A stretch of 64,000 nucleotides of DNA from Fistularia commersonii (Eukaryota; Chordata; Actinopteri; Syngnathiformes; Fistulariidae), in assembly GCA_037954325.1 (NCBI GenBank), contig JBBMNZ010000061.1, positions 62,001 to 126,000 on the forward strand. Direction: 5' to 3'. The position numbers and the translations under genes were made by a program. Positions 52,366 to 62,895 of the stretch are shown here, in pieces; position 1 is the stretch's first letter, and each line of letters opens with the position of its first letter. The notes beneath the pieces are model-generated. The model saw only the letters and a program-made list of their open reading frames with translations. It ran no database searches and was not told where the DNA came from.

Positions 52366-55288
52366 ACAGCAGAAACCAGCTTGATGAAATTCAATAGTTA
52401 TTTCCACTCCTAATCAAAAATGCTTAAACTCGGTGAGATAAGCACTTTTTGATCGAATGGCAAAGTCTTTTGAACTTGTTGCTGGATTATACTGAATTTG
52501 ACATATTTTGTGCAGAATCATGTCCTAAACAACATATTTCAACAGCAGGAACCAGCTTGATGAAATTCATTAGCTATTTGCACTCCTAATGAAAAACTCT
52601 TCAACTCAGTCTCATAAGCACGTTTTGAACGAATGGCTATATCCTTTCAACCTGTAATGGGCTAACACGAATTTGACATATATTGTGCAGAATCATGTCC
52701 TAAACAACATATTTCAACAGCAGAAACCAGCTTGATGAAATTCATTAGTTATTTCCACTCCTAATCAGAAACGTCTCAACTCGGTGAGTTAAGCACTTTT
52801 TGAACGAATGGCTATATCTTTTGGACTTTAGATGGATATGACATATATTGTGCAGAATCTTGACCTAACAACATATTTCAACAGCAGAAACCAGCTTGAT
52901 GAAATTCATTAGTTATTTCCACTCCTAATCAGAAACGTCTCAACTCGGTGAGATAAGCACTTTTTTCACGAATGGCTATATCTTTTGATCTTATCGCTGG
53001 ATTACACTTAATTTGACATGTTTTTTGCAGAATCATGTCCTTAACAACATATTTCAACAGCAGAAACCAGCTTGATGAAATTCATTAGTTATTTCCAATA
53101 CTAATCAAAAACTCTTCAACTTGGTGAGATAAGCAATTTTTGAACAAATGGCTATGTCTTTTGAACCTGTGATGGATTTCACTGAATTTGACATATATTG
53201 TGCAGAATATTGTCCTAAACAACATATTTCAACATCAGAAACCAGCTTGATGAAATTCATTAGTTATTTCCACTCCGAATCAAAAACGCTTCAACTCGGT
53301 GAGATAAGCACTTTTTTCACGAATGGCTATATCTTTTGATCTTATCGCTGGATTATACTGAATTTGACATGTGTTTTGCAGAATCATGTCCTAAACAACA
53401 TATTTCAACAGCAGAAACCAGCTTGACGAAATCCATCAGTTATTTCCACTCCTAATCAAAAACCCTTCAACCCAATGAGATAAGCAGTTTTTGAACGAAT
53501 GGCTATATCTTTTGAACCTGTGATGTGATTACACTAAATTTGACATATATTGTGCAGAATCATATCCTAAAAAACATATTTCAACAGCAGAAACCAGCTT
53601 GATTAAATTCATTAGCTATTTGCACTCCGAATGAAAAACTCTTCAACTCAGTCTCATAAGCACGTTTTGAACGAATGGCTATATCCTTTCAACCTGTAAT
53701 GGGCTCACACGAATTTGACATATATTGTGCAGAATCATGTCCTAAACAACATATTTCAACAGCAGAAACCAGCTTGATGAAATTCATTAGTTATTTCCAC
53801 TCCTAATCAGAAACGTCTCAACTCGGTGAGTTAAGCACTTTTTGAACGAATGGCTATATCTTTTGGACTTTAGATGGATATGACATATATTGTGCAGAAT
53901 CTTGACCTAACAACATATTTCAACAGCAGAAACCAGCTTGACGTAATTCATTGGTTATTTCCAATACTAATCAAAAACTCTTCAACTTGGTGACATAAGT
54001 ACTTTTTGGACGAATGGCTATATCCTTTGAACCTGTAATGGGATTTCACTAAATTTGACATATATTGTGCAGAATCATGTCCTAAACAACAAATTTCAAC
54101 AGCAGAAACTAGCTTGATGAAATTCATTAGTTATTTCCAATACTAATCAAAAACTCTTCAACTTGGTGAGATAAGCAATTTTTGAACAAATGGCTATAGT
54201 TTTTGAACCTGTGATGGATTTCACTGAATTTGACATATATTGTGCAGAATATTGTCCTAAACAACATATTTCAACAGCAGAAACCAGCTTGATGAAATTC
54301 ATTAGTTATTTCCACTCCGAATCAAAAACGCTTCAACTCGGTGAGATAAGCACTTTTTTCACGAATGGCTATATCTTTTGATCTTATCGCTGGATTACAC
54401 TGAATTTGACATGTGTTTTGCAGAATCATGTCCTAAACAACATATTTCAACAGCAGAAACCAGCTTGACGAAATCCATCAGTTATTTCCACTCCTAATCA
54501 AAAACCCTTCAACCCGATAAGATAAGCAGTTTTTGAACGAATGGCTATATCTTTTGAACCTGTGATGTGATTACACTAAATTTGACATATATTGTGCAGA
54601 ATCATATCCTAAAAAACATATTTCAACAGCAGAAACCAGCTTGATTAAATTCATTGGTTATTTCCACTCCGAATCAAAAACGCCTCAACTCGGTGAAATA
54701 AGTTCTTTTGGAACGACTGGCGATATCTTTTGAACCTATGAAGGGATTACACTGAATTTGACATATATTGTGCAGAAACATGTTCTAAACAACATATTTC
54801 AACAGCAGAAACCAGCTTGATGAAATTCAAAAGTTATTTCCACTCCTAATCAAAAACGCTTCAACTCGGTGAGATAAGTACTTTTTGAACAAATGGCTAT
54901 ATCTTTTGAACTTGTGAAGGGATTACACTGAATTTGACATATAGTGTGCAGAATCATGTCCTAAACAACATATTTCAACAGCAGAAACCAGCTTGTAGAA
55001 ATTCATAAGTTATTTCCACTCCTAATCAAAAACGCTTCAACTCGGTGAGATAAGTTCTTTTGGAACGACTGGCGATATCTTTTGAACCTATGAAGGGATT
55101 ACACTGAATTTGACATATATTGTGCAAAAACATGTTCTAAACAACATATGTCAACAGCAGAAACCAGCTTGATGAAATTCAAAAGTTATTTCCACTCCTA
55201 ATCAAAAACGCTTCAACTCGGTGAGATAAGCACTTTTTGAACGAATGGCGATATCTTTTGAACTTGTGAAGGGATTACACTGAATTTG
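52330..55288 (+). repeat. 29-monomer HOR (5,073 bp), copy 2, partial
   Basis: Second copy of the 5,073-bp unit, matching 47257-50215. It includes both short monomers (52831, 53873) and frames at 53148 and 54190. Private changes include CAACATCAGAAACC near 53231, ATTATACTG at 53353 and CATATGTCAACAGC near 55146. The match ends at about 55289, where GAAATATATTGTCCAGAGTC replaces GACATATATTGTGGAGAATC and the array enters the block shared with 16 kb. Confidence 0.84.
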
Positions 55289-55840
55289 AAATATATTGTC
55301 CAGAGTCATGTCCTAAACAACAAATTTCAAGAGCAGAAACCAGCGTGATGAAATTCAAAAGTTATTTCCACTCCTAATCAAAAACTCTTCAACTCGGTGA
55401 GATAAGCAATTTTTGAACGAATGGCTATATTTTTTGAACCTGTGATGGGATTACACTGAATTTGACATATATTGTGCAGAATCATGTCCTAAACAACAAA
55501 TTTCAAGAGCAGAAACCAGCTTGATGAAATTCATTAGTTATTTCCACTCCGAATGAAAAATGCTTCAACTCGGTGAGATAAGCACTTTTTGATCGAATGG
55601 CTATATCTTTTGAACTTGTCACTGGATTATACTGAATTTGACATATTTTGTGCAGAATCTTGTCCTAAACAACATATTTCAACAGCAGAAACCAGCTTGA
55701 TGAAATTCATTGGTTATTTCCACTCCGAATCAAAAACGCCTCAACTCTGTGAGATAAGTTCTTTTGGAACGACTGGCGATTTCTTTTTAACCTATGAAGG
55801 GATTACACTGAATTGGACATAAATTGTGCAGAATCATGTT
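55170..55840 (+). repeat. Block shared with 16.2-16.85 kb
   Basis: About four monomers in the same order and with the same rare variants as 16180-16850, nearly 39 kb upstream. The order is GGCGATATC, GAAATATATTGTCCAG, CAACAAATTTCAAGAG, TTGATCG with CACTGGATTATAC, and the unusual CTTTTTAACCTATGAAGG with AATTGGACATAA. The frame at 55589-55822 is the counterpart of 16602-16835 (one residue different in the translations) and of 5046-5279. The sharing of a multi-monomer string over this distance is the notable point. Confidence 0.78.
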
Positions 55841-55854
55841 CTAAACAACATATT

Positions 55855-58800
55855 TCAGCAGCAGAAACCAGCTTGATGAAATTCATTAGTTATTTCCACT
55901 CCTAATCAAAAATGCTTCAACTCGGTGAGATAAGCACTTTTTGAACGAATGGCTATATCTTTTGAACTTGTGAAGGGATTACACTGAATTTGACATATAT
56001 TGTGCATAATCCTGTCCTAAACAACATATTTCAACAGTAGAAATCTACTTGATGAAATTCATTAGTTATTGCCACTCCTAATCAAAATTGCTTCAACTCG
56101 GTGAGATAAGCACTTTTTGCACGAATGGCTATATCTTTTGATCTTGTCGCTGGATTACACTGAATTTGACATGTGTTCTGCAGAATCATGTCCTAAACAA
56201 CATATTTCAACAGCAGAAACCAGCTTGATTAAATCCATTAGTTATTTTCCCCCTCTCAATCAAAAACGCTTCAACCCGATAAGATAAGCAGTTTTTGAAC
56301 GAATGGCTATGTCTTTTGAACCTGTAATGTGATTACACTAAATTTGACATATATTGTGCAGAATCATATCCTAAAAAATATATTTCAACAGCAGAAACCA
56401 GCTTGATGAAATTCATTGATTATTTCCACTCCGAATCCAAAAACGCATTTATTCGGTGAGATAAGTACTTTTTGAATGACTGGCGATATCTTTTGAACCT
56501 ATGTAGGGATTACACTGAATTTGACATATATTGTGCAGAATCATGTCCTAAACAACATATTTCAACAGCAGAAACCAGCGTGATGAAATTCAAAAGTTAT
56601 TTCCACTCCTAATCAAAAACGCTTCAACTCGGTGAGATAAGTACTTTTTGAACGAATGGCTATATCTTTTGAACTTGTGAAGGGATTACACTTAATTTGA
56701 CATATATTGTGCAGAATTATGTCATAAACAACATATTTCAACAGCAGAAACCAGCTTGATAATATCCATTAGTTATTTCCACTCCTAATCAAAAACGCTT
56801 CAACTCGGTCTCATAAGCACGTTTTGAACGGATGGCTATATCCTTTCAACCTGTAATGGGCTCACAAGAATTTGACGTATATTGTGCAGAATCATGTCCT
56901 AAACAACATATTTCAACAGCAGAAACCAGCTTGATGAAATTCAATAGTTATTTCCACTCCTAATCAAAAACTCTTCAACTTGGTGAGATAAGCAATTTTT
57001 GAACGAATGGCTATATCTTTTGAACCTGTGATGGGATTTCACTGAATTTGACATATAGTGTGCAGAATCATGCCCTAAAGAACATATTTCAACAGCAGAA
57101 ACCAGCTTGATGAAATTCAAAAGTTATTTCCACTCCTAATCAAAAACGCTTCAACTCGGTGAGATAAGTACTTTTTGAACGAATGGCGATATCTTTTGAA
57201 CATGTGAAGGGATTACACTGAATTTGAAATATATTGTCCAGAATCATGTCCTGAACAACAAATTTCAAGAGCAGAAACCAGCGTGATGAAATTCAAAAGT
57301 TATTTCCAATACTAATCAAAAACTCTTCAACTTGGTGAGATAAGCACTTTTTTCACGAATGGCTATATTTTTTGAACCTGTGATGGGATTTCACTGAAGT
57401 TGACATATATTGTGCAGAATCTTGTCCTAAACAACATATTTCAACAGCAGAAACCAGCTTGATGAAATTCATTAGTTATTTCCACTCCGAATCAAAAATG
57501 CTTCAACTCGGTGAGATAAGCACTTTTTGATCGAATGGCTATATCTTTTGAACTTGTCACTGGATTATACTGAATTTGACATATTTTGTGCAGAATCTTG
57601 TTCTAAACAGCATATTTCAACAGCGGGAACCAGCTTGATGAAATTCATTAGTTATTTCCACTCCTAATCAGAAACGTCTCAACTCGGTGAGATAAGCACT
57701 TTTTTCACGAATGGCTATATCTTTTGATCTTATCGCTGGATTACACTTAATTTGAACTGTGTTTTGCAGAATCAAGTCCTTAACAACATATTTCAACAGC
57801 AGAAACCAGCTTAACGAAATCCATCAGTTATTTCCACTCCTAATCAAAAACGCTTCAACCCGATAAGATAAGCAGTTTTTGAACGAATGGCTATATCTTT
57901 TGAACCTGTGATGTGATTACACTAAATTTGACATATATTGTTCAAAATCATATCCTAAACAACATATTTCAACAGCAAAAACCAGCTTGATGAAATTCAT
58001 TGGTTTTTTCCACTCCGAATCAAAAACGCCTCAACTCGGTGACATAAGTTCTTTTGGAATGACTGGCGATTTCTTTTGAACCTATGAAGGGATTACACTG
58101 AATTGGACATATATTGTGCAGAATCATGTTCTAAACAACATATTTCAACAGCAGAAACCAGCTTGATGAAATTCAAAAGTTATTTCCACTCCTAATCAAA
58201 AACGCTTCAACTCGGTGAGATAAGCACTTTTTGAACGAATGGCTATATCTTTTGAACCTGTGATGTGATTACACTAAATTTGACATATATTGTTCATAAT
58301 CATATCCTAAACAACATATTTCAACAGCATAAACCAGTTTTATGAAATTCATTGGTTATTTCCACTCAGAATCAAAAGCGCCTCAACTCGGTGACATAAG
58401 TTCTTTTGGAATGACTGGCGATTTCTTTTGAACTTATGAAGGGATTACACTGAATTTGACATATATTGTGCAGAATCATGTCCTAAACAACATATTTCAA
58501 CAGCAGAAACCAGCTTGATGAAATTCATTAGTTATTTCCACTCCTAATCACAAACGCCTCAACTCGGTAATATAAGTCCTTTTTGAACGAATGGCTATAT
58601 CCTTTGAACCTGTAATGGGATCAACTGACTTTGACATATATTGTGCAGAATCATATCCTAAACAACATATTTCAACAGCAGAAACCAGCTAGATGAAATT
58701 CAAAAGTTATTTCCACTCCTAATCAAAAACGCTTCAACCCGGTGAGATAAGTACTTTTTGAACGAATGGCTATATCTTTTGAACCTGTGAAGGGATTACA

Positions 58801-59551
58801 CTGAATTTGACATATATTGTCCAGAATCATGTCCTAAACAACAAATTTCAACAGCAGAAACCAGCTTGATGAAATTCATTAGTTACTTCCAATACTAATC
58901 AAAAACTCTTCAACTTGGTGAGATAAGCAATTTTTGAACGAATGGCTATATTTTTTGAACCTGTGATGGATTTAACTGAATTTGACATGTATTGTGCAGA
59001 ATCTTGTCCTAAAAAACATATTTCAACAGCAGAAACCAGCTTGATGAAATTCATTAGTTATTTCCACTCCGAATCAAAAACGCTTCAACTCGGTGAGATA
59101 AGCACTTTTTTCACGAATGGCTATATCTTTTGATCTTATCGCTGGATTACACTGAATTTGACATGTGTTTTGCAGAATCATGTCCTAAATAACATATTTC
59201 AACAGCAGAAACCAGCTTTACGAAATCCATCAGTTATTTCCACTCTCAATCAAAAAACGCTTCAACCCGATAAGATAAGCAGTTTTTGAACGAATGGCTA
59301 TGTCTTTTGAACTTGTGAAGGGATTACACTGAATTTGACATATATTGTGCAGAATCATATCCTAAACAACATATTTCAGCAGCAGAAACCAGCTTGATGG
59401 AATTCATTAGTTATTTCCACTCCTAATCAAAAACGCTTCAACTCGGTGAGATAAGTCCTTTTTGAACGAATGGCTATATCCTTTGAACCTGTAATGGGAT
59501 CACACTGACTTTGACATATATTGTGCAGAATCATATCCTAAACAACATATT
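55855..59551 (+). repeat. 21-monomer HOR (3,697 bp), copy 1
   Basis: First of three passages of a long HOR. It starts at the CATATTTCAGCAGCAG variant (about 55846; again about 59544 and 62888). The CCTGTCC variant of CATGTCC is at 56011, 59708 and 63052. The private insertion TTTTCCCCCTCTC near 56246 replaces TTTCCACTCTC and is seen only here. The block contains the 63-codon frame monomer at 58942, which sits in two monomers missing from the next copy. Confidence 0.78.
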
Positions 59552-62500
59552 TCAGCAGCAGAAACCAGCTTGATGAAATTCATTAGTTATTTCCACTCCT
59601 AATCAAAAATGCTTCAACTCGGTGAGATAAGCACTTTTTGAACGAATGGCTATATCTTTTGAACTTGTGAAGGGATTACACTGAATTTGACATATATTGT
59701 GCAGAATCCTGTCCTAAACAACATATTTCAACAGTAGAAATCTACTTGATGAAATTCATTAGTTATTGCCACTCCTAATCACAATTGCTTCAACTCGGTG
59801 AGATAAGCACTTTTTGCACGAATGGCTATATCTTTTGATCTTGTCGCTGGATTACACTGAATTTGACATGTGTTCTGCAGAATCATGTCCTAAACAACAT
59901 ATTTCAACAGCAGAAACCAGCTTGATTAAATCCATTAGTTATTTCCACTCTCAATCAAAAACGCTTCAACCCGATAAGATAAGCAGTTTTTGAACGAATG
60001 GCTATGTCTTTTGAACTTGTGAAGGGATTACACTGAATTTGACATATATTGTGCAGAATCATATCCTAAACAACATATTTCAGCAGCAGAAACCAGCTTG
60101 ATGGAATTAATAAGTTATTTCCACTCCTAATCAAAAACGCTTCAACTCGGTGAGATAAGTCCTTTTTGAACGAATGGCTATATCCTTTGAACCTGTAATG
60201 GGATCACACTGACTTTGACATATATTGTGCAGAATCATATCCTAAACAACATATTTCAGCAGCAGAAACCAGCTTGATGAAATTCATAAGTTATTTCCAC
60301 TCCTAATCAAAAATGTTTCAACTCGGTGAGATAAGCACTTTTTGAACGAATGGCTATGTCTTTTGAACCTGTAATGTGATTACACTAAATTTGACATATA
60401 TTGTGCAGAATCATATCCTAAAAAACATATTTCAACAGCAGAAACCAGCTTGATGAAATTCATTGATTATTTCCACTCCGAATCCAAAAACGCATCAATT
60501 CGGTGAGATAAGTACTTTTTGAACGACTGGCGATATCTTTTGAACCTATGAAGGGATTACACTGAATTTGACATATATTGTGCAGAATCATGTCCTAAAC
60601 AACATATTTCAACAGCAGAAACCAGCGTGATGAAATTCAAAAGTTATTTCCACTCGTAATCAAAAACGCTTCAACTCGGTGAGATAAGTACTTTTTGAAC
60701 GAATGGCTATGTCTTTTGAACTTGTGAAGGGATTACACTTAATTTGACATATATTGTGCAGAATTATGTCATAAACAACATATTTCAACAGCAGAAACCA
60801 GCTTGATAATATCCATTAGTTATTTCCACTCCTAATCAAAAACGCTTCAACTCGGTCTCATAAGCACGTTTTGAACGGATGGCTATATCCTTTCAACCTG
60901 TAATGGGCTCACAAGAATTTGACGTATATTGTGCAGAATCATGTCCTAAACAACATATTTCAACAGCAGAAACCAGCTTGATGAAATTCAATAGTTATTT
61001 CCGCTCCTAATCAAAAACTCTTCAACTTGGTGAGATAAGCAATTTTTGAACGAATGGCTATATCTTTTGAAACTGTGATGGGATTTCACTAAATTTGACA
61101 TATATTGTTCAGAATCATGTCCTAAACAACAAATTTCAAGAGCAGAAACCAGCGTGATGAAATTCAAAAGTTATTTCCAATACTAATCAAAAACTCTTCA
61201 ACTTGGTGAGATAAGCAATTTTTGAACGAATGGCTATATTTTTTGAACCTGTGATGGGATTTCACTGAAGTTGACATATATTGTGCAGAATCTTGTCCTA
61301 AACAACATATTTCAACAGCAGAAACCAGCTTGATGAAATTCATTAGTTATTTCCACTCCGAATCAAAAATGCTTCAACTCGGTGAGATAAGCACTTTTTG
61401 ATCGAATGGCTATATCTTTTGAACTTGTCACTGGATTATACTGAATTTGACATATTTTGTGCAGAATCTTGTTCTAAACAGCATATTTCAACAGCGGGAA
61501 CCAGCTTGATGAAATTCATTAGTTATTTCCACTCCTAATCAGAAACGTCTCAACTCGGTGAGATAACCACTTTTTTCACGAATGGCTATATCTTTTGATC
61601 TTATCGCTGGATTACACTTAATTTGACATGTGTTTTGCAGAATCAAGTCCTTAACAACATATTTCAACAGCAGAAACCAGCTTAACGAAATCCATCAGTT
61701 ATTTCCACTCCTAATCAAAAACGCTTCAACCCGATAAGATAAGCAATTTTTGAACGAATGGCTATATCTTTTGAACCTGTGATGTGATTACACTAAATTT
61801 GACATATATTGTTCAAAATCATATCCTAAACAACATATTTCAACAGCAGAAACCAGCTTGATGAAATTCATTGGTTTTTTCCACTCAGAATCAAAAACGC
61901 CTTAACTCGGTGACATAAGTTCTTTTGGAATGACTGGCGATTTCTTTTGAACCTATGAAGGGATTACACTGAATTGGACATATATTGTGCAGAATCATGT
62001 TCTAAACAACATATTTCAACAGCAGAAACCAGCTTGATGAAATTCAAAAGTTATTTCCACTCCTAATCAAAAACGCTTCAACTCGGTGAGATAAGCACTT
62101 TTTGAACGAATGGCTATATCTTTTGAACCTGTGATGTGATTACACTAAATTTGACATATATTGTTCAAAATCATATCCTAAACAACATATTTCAACAGCA
62201 TAAACCAGTTTGATGAAATTCATTGGTTATTTCCACTCAGAATCAAAAACGCCTCAACTCGGTGACATAAGTTCTTTTGGAATGACTGGCGATTTCTTTT
62301 GAACCTATGAAGGGATTACATTGAATTTGACATATATTGTGCAGAATCATGTCCTAAACAACATATTTCAACAGCAGAAACCAGCTTGATGAAATTCATT
62401 AGTTATTTCCACTCCTAATCACAAACGCCTCATCTCGGTGATATAAGTCCTTTTTGAACGAATGGCTATATCCTTTGAACCTGTAATGGGATCACACTGA

Positions 62501-62895
62501 CTTTGACATATTTTGTGCAGAATCATATCCTAAACAACATATTTCAACAGCAGAAACCAGCTAGATGAAATTCAAAAGTTATTTCCACTCCGAATCAAAA
62601 ACGCTTCAACTCGGTGAGATAAGCACTTTTTTCACGAATGGCTATATCTTTTGATCTTATCGCTGGATTACACTGAATTTGACATGTGTTTTGCAGAATC
62701 ATGTCCTAAACAACATATTTCAACAGCAGAAACCAGCTTTACGAAATCCATCAGTTATTTCCACTCTCAATCAAAAACGCTTCAACCCGATAAGATAAGC
62801 AGTTTTTGAACGAATGGCTATGTCTTTTGAACTTGTGAAGGGATTACACTGAATTTGACATATATTGTGCAGAATCATATCCTAAACAACATATT
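59552..62895 (+). repeat. 19-monomer HOR (3,344 bp), copy 2
   Basis: Second passage. Offsets from copy 1 step through 3,697, 4,047, 3,871-3,872 and 3,520 bp: CCTGTCC 56011/59708, GCTATGTC 56306/60353, TTGTTC 57598/61469, CTAGATG 58689/62561, TTTACG near 59218/62738. Each step is one or two whole monomers. The gain is a 4-monomer offset repeat inside copy 2 (GATGGAATT at 59396 and 60100, 704 bp). The losses are one monomer near 61090 (junction AAATTTGACATATATTGTTC) and two near 62590. Confidence 0.78.
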
